Assembly (NCBI RefSeq): GCF_003797765.1 | Contig: NZ_RKMB01000012.1 | Span: forward strand, 1-64,000 | DNA: 64,000 nucleotides | Source of the DNA: Ramlibacter sp. WS9 | Lineage (GTDB): Bacteria; Pseudomonadota; Gammaproteobacteria; Burkholderiales; Burkholderiaceae_C | Direction: 5' to 3' | Notes under the pieces: model-generated | What the model saw: the letters and a program-made list of their open reading frames with translations, nothing else | Told to the model about the DNA's origin: nothing | Databases searched by the model: none | Program-made: the position numbers and the translations under genes | Shown: piece after piece, positions 21,773 to 31,923 of the stretch | Position numbering within the stretch: position 1 is the first letter of the stretch | Layout: each line of letters begins with the position of its first letter

Positions 21773-21871
21773 ATGTTTGCCCCCACGTTTGCGGCTACGC
21801 CGCTGCACTGCCCCCCAAGGGGGCCAAAGCCGCCTAGGGGCGGCCCGTCGGAGGCTTTGTGGAATTTCTGA
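21773..21871 (+). other. Candidate coupling mini-ORF carrying an intergenic repeat (mraY-murD gap)
   Basis: ATG at 21773 lies two bases after the mraY stop, with GAGGTG at 21764-21769. The frame runs 32 codons (MFAPTFAATPLHCPPRG and on) and ends 13 bases inside murD. The DNA contains CCCCCCAAGGGGG and a GC-rich palindrome (GCCGCCTAGGGGCGGC) related in style to the repeats at 25793 and 31698. There is no evidence that the peptide has a function; the frame may only keep ribosomes running into murD. Confidence 0.25.
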
Positions 21872-23370
21872 AAGACCGGCCCGTCCTCATCCTCGGCCTC
21901 GGCTTGTCCGGGCTGGCGATGGCGCGCTGGTGCGCGCGCTCCGGCGCGCAGGTGACGGTGGCCGACACCCGCGAGGCGCCGCCGCAATTGGAGGCGCTGC
22001 GTGAGCACGTGGCTGCCGCGAAGTTCATCCCGGGTGAGTTCAACGAGGCGCTGCTCGAAGGCGTGGAGGCGGTGTTCCGCAGCCCCGGGCTGTCGCCTGA
22101 GCAGGTGGCACCCGTGGTCCAGCCCGCCGCGCAGCGCGGCTTGCACATCGGCGGCGAATTGAGCCTGTTCGCGGCGGCCCTGGCATCGCTGCGCGCGGAG
22201 CAGGGCTACGCTCCCGCAGTTCTGGCCGTGACCGGCACGAACGGGAAAACCACCGTCACCGCGCTCACCGGCCAGCTGATCGAGCGCGCCGGAAAGACGG
22301 TCGCTGTTGCGGGGAACATCGGCCCGACGCTGCTGGACACGTTGGCGGAAAATCTCGACGAGGGTGCGCTGCCCGAAGCGTGGGTGCTTGAACTCTCCAG
22401 CTTCCAACTGGAGGCGGCGGGTGATTTCGAGCCGACCGCGGCTGCGGTCCTCAATCTCACGCAAGACCACCTGGACTGGCACGGCACGATGGGTGCCTAC
22501 GGCCAGGCCAAGGCCCGCATCTTCGGCAAGAACGGTCTGATGATCTTGAATCGCGAAGATCCGCTGGTCATGAAGATGCTGCCCGAGCCGGTGAGGCTCA
22601 AGGGTGGAAAAATGGATCAGCGCGCGTACGTCACCTTCGGCGGTGACATGCCGCAACGCCCGGGCGACTTCGGCATCGAGGTGGTCAACGGCATGGCGTG
22701 GCTGGTGCGCGCGCTGGAGGCCGACGAGACGCTCAAGAAGCGCAAAGACAACGACGAAGAACTGCACTTCCAGCGCCTGATGCCGGCCGATGCGCTGCGC
22801 ATCCGCGGCCGGCACAACGCCGTCAACGCGCTGTCGGCGCTGGCGCTGGCGACGGCCGCGGGCTGCCCGCTCGGGCCGATGCTTTACGGGCTGCGCGAGT
22901 ATCGTGGCGAGCCGCACCGCGTGGAACCCATCGGCGTGATTCACGACGTCGAATATTTCGACGACAGCAAGGGCACGAACGTAGGTGCCACGGTGGCGGC
23001 CTTGCAGGGGCTGGGTGCGGAACGCAAGGTGGTGGTGATCCTGGGCGGTGACGGCAAAGGCCAGGACTTCTCGCCGTTGGCGGCGCCGGTCTCTCGCTAT
23101 GCGCGTGCCGCCGTGTTGATCGGCCGCGACGCACCGCTGATCCGCGCCGTGCTGGAGCCCGCCGGCGTTACGCTGATGGACGCGGCGTCGATGGAAGAAG
23201 CCGTGACGCTCGCCACGCAACGCGCGCACGCAGGCGATGCGGTGCTGATGTCGCCGGCCTGCGCCAGCTTCGACATGTTCAGAAACTACCCGCACCGCGC
23301 CGAGGTCTTCCGCGCGGCGGTGCGCGCCATCGCCGACGACGCGGGCGTGCAGATGGAGGGTTCCGCATGA
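21859..23370 (+). CDS. murD: UDP-MurNAc-L-alanine D-glutamate ligase MurD
   Basis: MurD adds D-glutamate to UDP-MurNAc-L-Ala. The start is GTG at 21859 with GGAGG four bases upstream ([20 protein letters not shown], the Rossmann start). The ATP loop [25 protein letters not shown] and [11 protein letters not shown] are all present. At 503 residues it is longer than the E. coli enzyme; the extra sequence includes a charged insert near residues 255-305 ([17 protein letters not shown]) that I take as typical of beta-proteobacterial MurD. It overlaps ftsW by ATGA. Confidence 0.96.
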   Translation: MEFLKDRPVLILGLGLSGLAMARWCARSGAQVTVADTREAPPQLEALREHVAAAKFIPGEFNEALLEGVEAVFRSPGLSPEQVAPVVQPAAQRGLHIGGELSLFAAALASLRAEQGYAPAVLAVTGTNGKTTVTALTGQLIERAGKTVAVAGNIGPTLLDTLAENLDEGALPEAWVLELSSFQLEAAGDFEPTAAAVLNLTQDHLDWHGTMGAYGQAKARIFGKNGLMILNREDPLVMKMLPEPVRLKGGKMDQRAYVTFGGDMPQRPGDFGIEVVNGMAWLVRALEADETLKKRKDNDEELHFQRLMPADALRIRGRHNAVNALSALALATAAGCPLGPMLYGLREYRGEPHRVEPIGVIHDVEYFDDSKGTNVGATVAALQGLGAERKVVVILGGDGKGQDFSPLAAPVSRYARAAVLIGRDAPLIRAVLEPAGVTLMDAASMEEAVTLATQRAHAGDAVLMSPACASFDMFRNYPHRAEVFRAAVRAIADDAGVQMEGSA

Positions 23371-24614
23371 ACGCGGCCCTGCAGCGCATCTCGGGCTGGT
23401 TCGGCGGGCTCGCGCCCATCGACGACATGACCGGGCGCGGCCATGGCGCGGGCTATGCCCGCTCGATGCCATCGGCGTCCGTCGCGGGATTCGACCAGGC
23501 GCTGCTGTGGGTGACGGTGGCGCTGCTGGCGCTCGGCCTGGTGATGGTCTATTCCGCTTCCGTCGCCTTGCCCGACAACCCGAAATTCGCACGCTATGCC
23601 CACACGCACTTCCTGGTGCGGCACGCCATCTTCATCGTGCTGGCGTTGGTCACAGCGCTGCTGGCGTTCCAGGTGCCGGTCGCGACCTGGGAGAAGGTCG
23701 CACCGTGGCTGTTCGTGCTCTCGCTGGTGCTGCTGATGCTGGTGCTGATTCCGCAGCTGGGCAAGGGCGTCAACGGCGCGCGCCGCTGGCTCACGCTCGG
23801 GTTCATGAGCTTCCAGCCCTCGGAGCTGGCCAAGTTCGCGGTGCTTCTCTATGCGGCGGATTACATGGTCCGCAAGATGGACGTGAAAGAGCGCTTCTTC
23901 CGCGCCGTGCTGCCGATGGCCGCGGCAGTGGCCGTGGTCGGGCTCTTGCTGCTGGCCGAGCCCGACATGGGCGCCTTCATGGTGATCGCCGTGATCGCCA
24001 TGGGCATCCTGTTCCTGGGCGGCGTCAACGCCCGCATGTTCTTCCTGATCGCGTCGGTGATGCTCGTCGCCTTCGTGCTGATGATCGCGCTCTCCGACTG
24101 GCGGCGCGAGCGCATCTTCGCGTACCTCGACCCATGGAGCGAGAAGCACGCGCTCGGCAAGGGCTACCAGTTGTCGCATTCGCTCATCGCCATCGGCCGG
24201 GGCGAAGTGTTCGGCGTCGGCCTGGGCGGCAGCGTGGAAAAGCTGCACTGGCTGCCCGAGGCGCACACCGATTTCCTGCTGGCCGTGATCGGTGAGGAAT
24301 TCGGGCTGGTCGGCGTGATCCTGGTGCTGGGGCTGTTCCTCTGGATGACCCGCCGCATCATGCACATCGGCCGCCAGGCCATCGCGCTCGACCGCGTCTT
24401 CGCCGGCCTCGTCGCGCAGGGCGTCGGCATCTGGATCGGCTTCCAGGCGTTCATCAACATGGGTGTGAACCTCGGCGCGCTGCCGACCAAGGGCCTGACC
24501 CTGCCGCTCATGAGCTATGGCGGGTCGGCGATCCTGATGAATCTCATCGCCATTGCAGTCGTTCTCAGAGTGGACTACGAAAACAAGGTCATGATGCGCG
24601 GAGGCCGCGCATGA
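23367..24614 (+). CDS. ftsW: Septal peptidoglycan glycosyltransferase FtsW
   Basis: FtsW is the SEDS glycosyltransferase that polymerises septal glycan with FtsI. The 415-residue protein has about ten membrane helices after a 45-residue cytoplasmic start. Family motifs are [26 protein letters not shown], the large periplasmic loop with [33 protein letters not shown] and [10 protein letters not shown]. Its last codons (MMRGGRA) are repeated 86 bases downstream, just before murG. Confidence 0.96.
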   Translation: MNAALQRISGWFGGLAPIDDMTGRGHGAGYARSMPSASVAGFDQALLWVTVALLALGLVMVYSASVALPDNPKFARYAHTHFLVRHAIFIVLALVTALLAFQVPVATWEKVAPWLFVLSLVLLMLVLIPQLGKGVNGARRWLTLGFMSFQPSELAKFAVLLYAADYMVRKMDVKERFFRAVLPMAAAVAVVGLLLLAEPDMGAFMVIAVIAMGILFLGGVNARMFFLIASVMLVAFVLMIALSDWRRERIFAYLDPWSEKHALGKGYQLSHSLIAIGRGEVFGVGLGGSVEKLHWLPEAHTDFLLAVIGEEFGLVGVILVLGLFLWMTRRIMHIGRQAIALDRVFAGLVAQGVGIWIGFQAFINMGVNLGALPTKGLTLPLMSYGGSAILMNLIAIAVVLRVDYENKVMMRGGRA

Positions 24615-24700
24615 AGACATTGTTTCGCCACAACAAGGTCAGCGCGAAGCGCTGCAAGACGCGGAACGCGGCTTGGATGATGCGCGGAGGAAGAGCATGA
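24611..24700 (+). other. Candidate 29-residue mini-ORF linking ftsW to murG
   Basis: ATG at 24611 overlaps the ftsW stop (ATGA) and the frame ends in TGA at 24698-24700, overlapping the murG ATG (ATGA). The last seven codons (MMRGGRA) repeat the ftsW C-terminus: 24591-24614 and 24677-24700 agree at 21 of 24 bases. The copy supplies the GGAGG that serves murG. It looks like a partial duplication of the ftsW end. Peptide function is unsupported. Confidence 0.3.
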
Positions 24701-25776
24701 GCAGTCGTTGCGCACTCGTCATGGCCGGCGGCACCGGCGGTCACATCTTCCCGGGGCTTGCGGTGGCCGAAGCGCTGCGTGAACGCTCGTGGCGCGTGCA
24801 TTGGCTGGGCGGCGGCCCGTCGAGCATGGAAGCGCAGCTGGTTCCGCCACGCGGTTTCGCGTACGAGACCATCGATTTCTCCGGCGTGCGCGGCAAAGGC
24901 TTCACCACTTTGTTCCTGCTGCCGTTTCGCCTGCTCCGGGCCTTCGCGCAGAGCATCAGCGTCGTGCACCGCGTCAAGCCCGACGTGGTGATCGGCCTGG
25001 GCGGCTACATCACGTTCCCCGCAGGGATGATGAGCGTGGCGCTGGGAAAACCCCTGGTGCTGCACGAGCAGAACTCGGTCGCGGGGATGGCCAATCGCAT
25101 CCTCGCGGGCGTCGCGGATCGCGTGTTCACGGCCTTCCCCAAGGTGTTCAAGAAGGCGGCATGGGTTGGCAATCCGCTGCGCGTGGCGTTCCTGCAGCAG
25201 CCCGGGCCCGTCGAACGGCTCGGTGCACGGGCAGGGCGGTTGCGCCTGCTGGTGGTGGGCGGCAGCTTGGGAGCAAGGGCGTTGAACGAAGCCGTGCCTA
25301 AAGCGCTGGCGCTCATTCCCGAAGGGTTGAGGCCGCTGGTGCTGCACCAGAGCGGCGCCAAACAGATCGGCGAATTGCGGGCCAACTACGCCGCCGCGGG
25401 CGTTCTGGCAGAACTCACACCCTTCATCGAAGACACAGCCCAGGCGTTCGCCGATGCCGACCTGATCGTGTGCCGCGCCGGGGCCAGCACGGTCACCGAG
25501 ATCGCCGCCGTCGGCGCCGCCGCGGTGTTCGTTCCGTTCCCGGCGGCGGTGGACGATCACCAGACGACGAATGCGGAGTTTCTCGTCAAAAAGGGCGGCG
25601 GCTGGCTGGTGCAGCAGAGCGACCTGACGCCGGAATGGCTGGCTCACCTGCTGCAAGTGGTGGAGCGCGGCGAGTTGATCCAGCGCGCGATGGCCGCGAA
25701 GTCCATGCAGAAGACAAATGCGACGGCCGAGGTCGTCAGAGCCTGCGAAGAGCTGGTGCGAAAGAAGAGATCATGA
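24697..25776 (+). CDS. murG: UDP-GlcNAc transferase MurG
   Basis: MurG adds N-acetylglucosamine to lipid I to make lipid II at the inner membrane face. The 359-residue GT-B enzyme has [17 protein letters not shown] at the start, a second Gly-rich loop [26 protein letters not shown] and the donor-site signature [15 protein letters not shown] start at 24697, which carries GGAGG upstream; an eight-codon longer frame begins at 24673 inside the mini-ORF. The stop overlaps another mini-ORF that leads into murC. Confidence 0.97.
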   Translation: MSSRCALVMAGGTGGHIFPGLAVAEALRERSWRVHWLGGGPSSMEAQLVPPRGFAYETIDFSGVRGKGFTTLFLLPFRLLRAFAQSISVVHRVKPDVVIGLGGYITFPAGMMSVALGKPLVLHEQNSVAGMANRILAGVADRVFTAFPKVFKKAAWVGNPLRVAFLQQPGPVERLGARAGRLRLLVVGGSLGARALNEAVPKALALIPEGLRPLVLHQSGAKQIGELRANYAAAGVLAELTPFIEDTAQAFADADLIVCRAGASTVTEIAAVGAAAVFVPFPAAVDDHQTTNAEFLVKKGGGWLVQQSDLTPEWLAHLLQVVERGELIQRAMAAKSMQKTNATAEVVRACEELVRKKRS

Positions 25777-25898
25777 AACACGTGAGCAAAGCTCCCCCCC
25801 GAAGCGCCTTCGGCGCCTCCCCCTCAAGGGGGCGCCACCAGCGGCCCGGCAAAGCCGGTTCCACGGTGGCTCCCGAAAGCTTGGAAAGCAGGACGTGA
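25773..25898 (+). other. Candidate 41-residue mini-ORF across the murG-murC gap, built on a repeat
   Basis: ATG at 25773 overlaps the murG stop (ATGA), and the frame ends at 25898, overlapping the GTG start of murC. Its first residues MKHVSKA echo the MurC start MKHAIKH, as if the murC start had been partly duplicated when the repeat between them arrived. Residues 8-36 are translated from the repeat at 25793-25870. A functional peptide is not supported; a coupling role is possible. Confidence 0.3.
25793..25870. repeat. Comamonad-type intergenic repeat, copy A
   Basis: This copy consists of a GAAGCGCCTTCGGCGCCTCC hairpin, CCTCAAGGGGG, then CGCCACCAGCGGCCCGGC and AAAGCCGGTTCC, ending CGGTGGC. 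A near-identical copy lies at 31698-31783 after ftsZ. Nested short palindromes suggest that the transcript folds into two or three hairpins. The family appears to be a dispersed repeat of the genome. Confidence 0.8.
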
Positions 25899-27307
25899 AG
25901 CACGCTATCAAGCATATTCACTTTGTGGGCGTGGGCGGCGCCGGCATGTCCGGCATCGCCGAAGTGCTGCGCAACCTGGGTTACCTGATCTCGGGCTCGG
26001 ACCTCTCCGACAGCCCGACGCTCAAGCGCCTCGAAGGCCTGGGCATCAAGACCTACATCGGCCACGCGGCGGGCAACGTGATCGGTGCCGACGCCGTGGT
26101 CACCTCCACGGCAGTGCAAAGCGACAACCCGGAAGTCCTGGCCGCGCGCAAGCGCAAGATCCCGGTGGTGCCGCGCGCGATGATGCTGGCCGAGCTGATG
26201 CGCTTGAAGCAGGGCATCGCCATCGCCGGCACGCACGGCAAGACGACGACCACCAGCCTGGTGGCCAGCGTGCTGGCCGAAGGCGGCCTGGACCCGACCT
26301 TCGTGATCGGTGGCCGCCTGAACAGCGCCGGTGCCAACGCCAAGCTCGGCGGTGGCGACTACATCGTGGTGGAAGCCGACGAGTCGGACGCCTCGTTCCT
26401 GAACCTGATGCCGGTGATGGCGGTGGTGACGAACATCGATGCGGACCACATGGAAACCTACGGGCAGGATTTCAACAAGCTCAAGGCCGCGTTCGTCGAG
26501 TTCCTGCATCGCATGCCGTTCTACGGCACGGCCATCCTGTGCACGGACGATGCGGCCGTGCGAGACATCGTGCCAGACGTGCAGTGCCCGATCACCAGTT
26601 ACGGCTTCGGCGAAGACGCGCAAGTGCGCGCCGTCAACGTGCGCGCTGCCGGCCCGCAGATGCACTTCACGGTGCAACGGCGCAACGGCGTGACCCTGCC
26701 TGACATGGACGTGGTGCTCAACCTCGCGGGCATGCACAACGTGTTGAACGCGCTGTCGGCCATCGCTGTCGCGGTGGAGTTGAACATCCCGGACGAAGCG
26801 GTGAAGAAGGCGTTGGCTGAGTTCACGGGCGTGGGCCGCCGGTTCCAGAGCTACGGTGACATTGCGGTGAAGGCCGAGAACGGCGGCGGGCGCTTCACGG
26901 TCATCGAGGACTACGGCCATCACCCGGTCGAACTCGCGGCCACGCTGGCAGCAGCGCGCGGCGCCTTCCCCGGCCGCCGCCTGGTGCTGGCGTTCCAGCC
27001 GCACCGCTACACGCGCACTCGCGATTGCTTCGAGGACTTCGTCAAAGTGCTGGGCCAGGCCGACGCAGTGCTGCTGGGCGAGGTCTACGCCGCCGGCGAG
27101 ACGCCCATCGTCGCGGCCGACGGACGCTCGCTGGCGCGCGCCGTGCGCATCGCCGGCAAGGTCGAGCCACTGTTCGTGGACAGCATCGCCGACATGCCCG
27201 CCGCCATCCTGGAAATGGCGCGCGACGGCGACGTGGTGATGTGCATGGGCGCAGGCTCCATCGGGGGCGTGCCGGCCAAGCTGGTGGAAACAGGAGGCGG
27301 GGCATGA
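25895..27307 (+). CDS. murC: UDP-MurNAc L-alanine ligase MurC
   Basis: MurC adds L-Ala to UDP-MurNAc, the first peptide-forming step. The start is GTG at 25895 with AGCAGGA just upstream, giving 470 residues that begin [20 protein letters not shown]. The ATP loop is [11 protein letters not shown], the acidic pair is [11 protein letters not shown], and [17 protein letters not shown] and FQPHRYTRT mark the C-terminal domain. The frame extends upstream through the repeat, but that part is not MurC-like. It overlaps ddlB by ATGA. Confidence 0.96.
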   Translation: MKHAIKHIHFVGVGGAGMSGIAEVLRNLGYLISGSDLSDSPTLKRLEGLGIKTYIGHAAGNVIGADAVVTSTAVQSDNPEVLAARKRKIPVVPRAMMLAELMRLKQGIAIAGTHGKTTTTSLVASVLAEGGLDPTFVIGGRLNSAGANAKLGGGDYIVVEADESDASFLNLMPVMAVVTNIDADHMETYGQDFNKLKAAFVEFLHRMPFYGTAILCTDDAAVRDIVPDVQCPITSYGFGEDAQVRAVNVRAAGPQMHFTVQRRNGVTLPDMDVVLNLAGMHNVLNALSAIAVAVELNIPDEAVKKALAEFTGVGRRFQSYGDIAVKAENGGGRFTVIEDYGHHPVELAATLAAARGAFPGRRLVLAFQPHRYTRTRDCFEDFVKVLGQADAVLLGEVYAAGETPIVAADGRSLARAVRIAGKVEPLFVDSIADMPAAILEMARDGDVVMCMGAGSIGGVPAKLVETGGGA

Positions 27308-28284
27308 GCGCGAACAAGTCGACCAACGAATTTGGCAAAGTCGCCGTCCTCATGGGCGGCAGTTCCGCCGAGCGCGAAGTCTCGCTGATGTCCGGCAGCG
27401 GCGTGCTCAAGGCGCTGCAATCCAAAGGCGTGGACGCGCACGCGTTCGACCCGGCCGAGCGGGACGTTTCGGAACTCAAGCGCAAGGGCTTCAAGCGCTG
27501 CTTCATCGCCTTGCATGGCCGCTTCGGCGAGGACGGCACCGTGCAGGGCGCGCTGGAGCTGCTGGGCATTCCCTACACCGGCTCGGGCGTGATGGCGTCC
27601 AGCATCTCGATCGACAAGGTCATGACCAAGCGAGTCTGGCTGGCAGAGGGCTTGCCGACGCCGAAGTACGTGCTGCTGCGCCGCGGTTCCTTCACTCGCG
27701 AACAGGTGCGCACCGTGCCGGACGACTTGAACCTGCCGCTCATCGTCAAGCCCGCACGCGAAGGCTCGTCCATCGGCGTGGCCAAGGTGAAGGGCTATTC
27801 GGAAATGGCCGAAGCGGTGAACCAGGCCGCCGCGCTGGATGCCGACGTGCTGTGCGAGCAGTTCATCAGCGGCGACGAAGTCACCTGCCCGGTGCTGGGC
27901 ACCGGCGATGAAGCCCGCGCACTGCCTGTGATTCGCATCGTTGCCCCCGAAGGCAACTACGACTACCAGAACAAGTACTTCACCGACGACACCAAGTACC
28001 TGGTGCCGTGCGGCCTGCCCGAGGGCGAGGAGCAGGCGATCCAGGAGATCGTGCTCAAGGCCTACCGCGTGCTGGGGTGCCGCGGCTGGGGCCGCCTGGA
28101 CGTGATGATCGATGGCACCACGCGCAAGCCGTACCTGCTGGAGATCAACACCTCGCCCGGCATGACGGGGCATTCCCTGGTGCCGATGTCGGCACGCGCT
28201 GCCGGCATCAGCTACGAGGACCTGTGTGTGCAGTTGCTGGCTTCGGCGACGCTGGACCAACAAAAGGGGGCGGAACGCAAATGA
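27304..28284 (+). CDS. ddlB: D-alanine-D-alanine ligase
   Basis: Ddl makes the D-Ala-D-Ala dipeptide used by MurF. The 326-residue ATP-grasp protein has [14 protein letters not shown] at residues 18-31, [27 protein letters not shown], and the C-terminal [15 protein letters not shown] that carries the Mg and substrate residues. The ATG at 27304 overlaps the murC stop. It overlaps ftsQ by ATGA. Confidence 0.96.
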   Translation: MSANKSTNEFGKVAVLMGGSSAEREVSLMSGSGVLKALQSKGVDAHAFDPAERDVSELKRKGFKRCFIALHGRFGEDGTVQGALELLGIPYTGSGVMASSISIDKVMTKRVWLAEGLPTPKYVLLRRGSFTREQVRTVPDDLNLPLIVKPAREGSSIGVAKVKGYSEMAEAVNQAAALDADVLCEQFISGDEVTCPVLGTGDEARALPVIRIVAPEGNYDYQNKYFTDDTKYLVPCGLPEGEEQAIQEIVLKAYRVLGCRGWGRLDVMIDGTTRKPYLLEINTSPGMTGHSLVPMSARAAGISYEDLCVQLLASATLDQQKGAERK

Positions 28285-29063
28285 AAGCCGTGCCGGCACC
28301 GGTCGACGTCAAGCTGATGAACTTCGCCGCCACGGCGCTGTTCGCGCTTTGCATCGTCATGCTGCTGGCGGCAGGCACCTGGTGGGCGGTGCGGCATCCG
28401 CTGTTCGCGATCGCCGGCATCACGGTGCAGGGCGAAGTGGCCCACAACAATGCGGTCACGCTGCGCGCCAATGTGGCGCCGCGCCTGGCCGGCAACTTCT
28501 TCACCGTGAACCTGGTGGAGGCGCGCGAAGCGTTCGAGGCTGTGCCCTGGGTCCGCAGCGCCGTGGTGCGCCGGGAGTTTCCGAACCGGCTGCGCGTGTC
28601 GCTGGAGGAACACAAGGCCGTGGCGCTGTGGGGGGCGGAAGGCGAAGGCCGGCTGGTCAACAACTTCGGTGAGGTGTTCGAAGCGAACGCGGGCGAGGTG
28701 GAAGCCGACGAACTGCCGCGGCTGGCCGGACCCAAGGAAATGTCGGCGCTGGTGCTGACGATGTACCAGGCGCTCAAGCCGATGTTCGGGACGGTGGACC
28801 TGGGCATCAACGACTTGACGCTGACCTCGCGGGGCAGCTGGCAGGCACAGCTCGACAACGGCGCACAGGTGGAACTGGGGCGGGGAACGCCGGAGGAGAT
28901 CGTGGCGCGCACGCAGCGGTTCGTGCAGACGTTGACGCAGGCGGCGTCGCGCTACAGCCGTCGGCCCGATGCGCTGGTGTCGGCCGATTTGCGCCACGGC
29001 GACGGTTATGCAGTGCGGTTGAAGGGCGTCGGCACCACGAGTGCGGACGCACCGAAAAGATAA
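28281..29063 (+). CDS. ftsQ: Cell division protein FtsQ
   Basis: FtsQ is a bitopic division protein that recruits FtsB/FtsL. The 260-residue product has a short cytoplasmic segment, one membrane helix (about 12-36), the POTRA domain (about 40-110, [16 protein letters not shown]) and the FtsQ beta domain (about 115-240, with [18 protein letters not shown] and LPRLAGP). Position between ddlB and ftsA agrees. It ends 14 bases before ftsA, which has GGCGGAGAAG upstream. Confidence 0.95.
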   Translation: MKAVPAPVDVKLMNFAATALFALCIVMLLAAGTWWAVRHPLFAIAGITVQGEVAHNNAVTLRANVAPRLAGNFFTVNLVEAREAFEAVPWVRSAVVRREFPNRLRVSLEEHKAVALWGAEGEGRLVNNFGEVFEANAGEVEADELPRLAGPKEMSALVLTMYQALKPMFGTVDLGINDLTLTSRGSWQAQLDNGAQVELGRGTPEEIVARTQRFVQTLTQAASRYSRRPDALVSADLRHGDGYAVRLKGVGTTSADAPKR

Positions 29064-29077
29064 AGAAGGCGGAGAAG

Positions 29078-30307
29078 ATGGCAAAAGAATACAAGGACCT
29101 GGTCGTCGGCCTCGACATCGGCACCGCCAAGATCATGGTGGTGGTGGCCGAAGTCATGCCCGGCGGCGAGCTCAAGCTGGCCGGCTTGGGCGTGTCCGCG
29201 TCCAACGGCCTCAAGCGCGGCGTGGTGGTCAACATCGACGCCACGGTGCAGAGCATCCAGCAGGCCTTGAAAGAAGCGGAGCTGATGGCCGACTGCAAGA
29301 TCACGCGCGTCTACACCGGCATCACCGGCAACCATATCCGCGGTATCAATTCCAGCGGCATGGTGGCGGTGAAGGACAAGGAAGTGACGCAGGCCGACGT
29401 GGGCCGCGTGATCGAAACCGCGCGCGCCATCAACATCTCCACCGACCAGCGCCTGCTGCTGGTCGAGCCGCAGGAATTCGTGATCGACGGCCAGGACGTG
29501 AAGGAACCGATCGGGATGAGCGGCATCCGGCTGGAAGCCAAGGTGCACATCGTCACCGGCGCCCAGAGCGCGGCGGAAAACATCATCAAGTGCGTGCGCC
29601 GCTGCGGCCTGGAAGTGGAGCACCTGCTGCTCAACGCGTTGGCCTCCAGCCAGTCCGTGCTGACCGACGACGAGAAAGAACTGGGCGTGGCGATGGTGGA
29701 CATCGGCGCCGGCACGACCGACGTGGCGATCTTCACCAATGGCGCGATTCGGCATACCGAGGTGATCCCCATCGCCGGCGACCTGATCACCAGCGACATC
29801 GCCATGGCGCTGCGCACACCGACCAAGGACGCAGAGAACATCAAGGTCGAGAACGGCTACGCCAAGGAACTGCTGGTCAACCCCGACGAGCAGGTCGAGG
29901 TTCCGGGCCTCGGCGACCGCGAGCCGCGCCAGATGGCGCGCCAGGCGCTGTCGTACGTGATCGAGAAGCGGGTGGAAGAGATCTACCTGTGCGTGCGCAA
30001 CGTGATCCGCGACACCGGCTACGAGGAAGTGCTGTCGTCGGGCATCGTCATTACCGGCGGCAGTTCGCTGATGCCGGGCATGGTGGAACTGGGCGAGGAC
30101 GTGTTCCTGAAGCAGGTGCGCCGCGGCCTGCCGAGGTATTCGGGAGCGCTGGCCGACATGGTCACGCAGCCGCGCGCCGCCACCGTGATGGGATTGCTGG
30201 AAGAAGCGCGCATCGCGCGCATCCGCGGCTTCAAGGTGGCACAGCAGAACGGATCGATGAAGACGGCCTTTGGCCGCTTCAAGGATTTCATCGTGGGGAA
30301 CTTTTGA
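29078..30307 (+). CDS. ftsA: Cell division protein FtsA
   Basis: FtsA is the actin-like ATPase that tethers FtsZ to the inner membrane. The 409-residue protein has the phosphate loop VGLDIGTAKIMVVV, the 1C domain with TGITGNHIRGINS, VDIGAGTTDVAIF, and TGGSSLMPGMVELGE. The C-terminal amphipathic membrane-targeting helix is TAFGRFKDFIVGNF. A 150-base gap spanned by two short frames separates it from ftsZ. Confidence 0.97.
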   Translation: MAKEYKDLVVGLDIGTAKIMVVVAEVMPGGELKLAGLGVSASNGLKRGVVVNIDATVQSIQQALKEAELMADCKITRVYTGITGNHIRGINSSGMVAVKDKEVTQADVGRVIETARAINISTDQRLLLVEPQEFVIDGQDVKEPIGMSGIRLEAKVHIVTGAQSAAENIIKCVRRCGLEVEHLLLNALASSQSVLTDDEKELGVAMVDIGAGTTDVAIFTNGAIRHTEVIPIAGDLITSDIAMALRTPTKDAENIKVENGYAKELLVNPDEQVEVPGLGDREPRQMARQALSYVIEKRVEEIYLCVRNVIRDTGYEEVLSSGIVITGGSSLMPGMVELGEDVFLKQVRRGLPRYSGALADMVTQPRAATVMGLLEEARIARIRGFKVAQQNGSMKTAFGRFKDFIVGNF

Positions 30308-30309
30308 CC

Positions 30310-30461
30310 ATGACCAGCAAGCTCTGGCTCGCAAGAGGAAGTCCCCATCCAAAGAGAAAGGAGCGATGGCGGTGCACCGATCCGCCAGTCAAACGTTCAT
30401 GACTCACAAGACAACGATGTACGAAATAGGCAACTGCAACGGATATAGGAGATTCACATGA
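30310..30461 (+). other. ftsA-ftsZ gap with two ATGA-linked mini-ORFs
   Basis: A 30-codon frame (30310-30402, MTSKLWLARGSPHPK and on) starts two bases after the ftsA stop. A 20-codon frame (30399-30461, MTHKTTMYEIGNCNGYRRFT) overlaps it by ATGA and overlaps the ftsZ ATG by ATGA. The GGAGA ribosome site of ftsZ lies inside the second frame. The gap is also a reasonable place for an ftsZ promoter, but I see no strong hexamer pair. Peptide function is unsupported. Confidence 0.3.
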
Positions 30462-31693
30462 GCATCGAAATGATTGAAGTGGAAGAGTTCCACCTGGGCA
30501 CGCAGATCAAGGTGATCGGCGTGGGTGGCGGCGGCGGCAACGCGGTCGACCACATGATCGGCCGCTCGGTGCAGGGCGTGGAATTCATCTGCGCCAACAC
30601 CGACGCGCAAGCCCTGGCCCGCACGTCGGCGCACAAGACCATCCAGCTGGGCGGCAGCGGCCTGGGCGCGGGCAGCAAGCCGGAGAAGGGCCGCGAATGC
30701 GCCGAAGCGGCGGTGGAGAACATTCGCGAAGCCATCGCCGGCGCGCACATGCTCTTCATCACAGCCGGCATGGGTGGTGGCACGGGCACCGGCGCCGCGC
30801 CGGTGATCGCGCGCATCGCCAAGGAGATGGGCATCCTCACCGTGGGCGTGGTGACCAAGCCCTTCGACTGGGAGGGCGGGCGCCGCATGACCAACGCCGA
30901 CCAGGGCCTGATGGAGCTGGAAGCCAACGTCGACTCGCTGATCGTGGTGCTGAACGAGAAGCTGCTCGAAGTGCTGGGCGACGACATCACCCAGGACGAA
31001 GCCTTTGCGCACGCCAATGACGTGCTGAAGAACGCCGTCGGCGGCATCGCGGAAATCATCAACGTGCCCGGCCATGTGAACGTCGACTTCGAGGACGTGC
31101 GCACGGTGATGGGCGAACCCGGCAAGGCCATGATGGGCACGGCGGTGGCCAACGGCCCGGACCGCGCGCGCATCGCCGCCGAGCAGGCCGTGGCCTGCCC
31201 GCTGCTGGAAGGCATCGACCTGTCGGGCGCCAAGGGCGTGCTGGTGTTGATCACCGCGGCCAAGGGCAGCCTGAAGCTGTCGGAGTCGAAGCTGGCGATG
31301 AACACCATTCGCGCCTACGCGTCTCCCGACGCGCACGTGATCTACGGCACAGCCTACGACGACAACCTGGGCGACGAAGTCCGCGTCACGGTCGTCGCCA
31401 CCGGCCTGTCCCGCCAGGGCCAGCGCCGCACGGCCCCGCCGCTGCAGGTGCTGCGCACCGGCACCGACAACGTGCCGTTCAACGTGCCGACGGTCCACAA
31501 CGCCGTGGCCGGCCCCGGCGCCATCATCACGCGCGAAGCGCAGCAAGCCAACCAGCCGGACTACGGCGGCATGGCCGTGCCCAGCGTGTGGCGCACCAAC
31601 CGCACGCAGGCCGCGGCCAAGGTCGACGCGCTGTCCAACGGCGGCATGGACGACTTCGAGATCCCGGCTTTCCTGCGCAAGCAGGCGGATTAA
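30458..31693 (+). CDS. ftsZ: Cell division GTPase FtsZ
   Basis: FtsZ polymerises into the division ring. The 411-residue protein has the N-terminal IKVIGVGGGGGNAVDHMI, the tubulin signature GGGTGTGAAPVIA, the synergy-loop region NADQGLMELEANVD, and a long disordered linker from about 330. The conserved C-terminal peptide DDFEIPAFLRKQAD binds FtsA and other partners. It is the last gene of the cluster; a terminator follows at 31833. Confidence 0.98.
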   Translation: MSIEMIEVEEFHLGTQIKVIGVGGGGGNAVDHMIGRSVQGVEFICANTDAQALARTSAHKTIQLGGSGLGAGSKPEKGRECAEAAVENIREAIAGAHMLFITAGMGGGTGTGAAPVIARIAKEMGILTVGVVTKPFDWEGGRRMTNADQGLMELEANVDSLIVVLNEKLLEVLGDDITQDEAFAHANDVLKNAVGGIAEIINVPGHVNVDFEDVRTVMGEPGKAMMGTAVANGPDRARIAAEQAVACPLLEGIDLSGAKGVLVLITAAKGSLKLSESKLAMNTIRAYASPDAHVIYGTAYDDNLGDEVRVTVVATGLSRQGQRRTAPPLQVLRTGTDNVPFNVPTVHNAVAGPGAIITREAQQANQPDYGGMAVPSVWRTNRTQAAAKVDALSNGGMDDFEIPAFLRKQAD

Positions 31694-31697
31694 GTGC

Positions 31698-31783
31698 CCA
31701 CCCCGAAGCGGCCTGCGGCCGCCTCCCCTCAAGGGGCGCCACCAGCGGCCCGGCAAAGCCGGTTCCGCGGTGGCCCGCGAAGG
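31698..31783. repeat. Comamonad-type intergenic repeat, copy B
   Basis: This is nearly the same sequence as copy A (25793-25870): CCCGAAGCGGCCTGCGGCCGC, CCCTCAAGGGGCGCCACCAG, CGGCCCGGCAAAGCCGGTTC, then CGGTGG. It begins a few bases after the ftsZ stop. The two copies differ mainly in the loop of the first hairpin and in the length of the C/G runs. Confidence 0.8.
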
Positions 31784-31832
31784 GATGGCCTGACAACGTT
31801 CTAGAAGAGTGTTCTCCAAGAGGGAGTGCTTC

Positions 31833-31869
31833 GGGGTGGGTCTTGCAAGTGGCCCACCCCCATTTTTTT
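31833..31869 (+). terminator. Rho-independent terminator of the dcw cluster
   Basis: GGGGTGGG (31833-31840) pairs with CCCACCCC (31853-31860); two further base pairs, one of them G-U, extend the stem. A run of seven T follows at 31863-31869. This is the best intrinsic terminator in the window and lies 140 bases after ftsZ, so lpxC must have its own promoter. Confidence 0.85.
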
Positions 31870-31923
31870 GTTCTGTTCCGGCGCGGGCGTGCGTTTCGTG
31901 TTCTTGCGTTCCTGGACCTCGCG

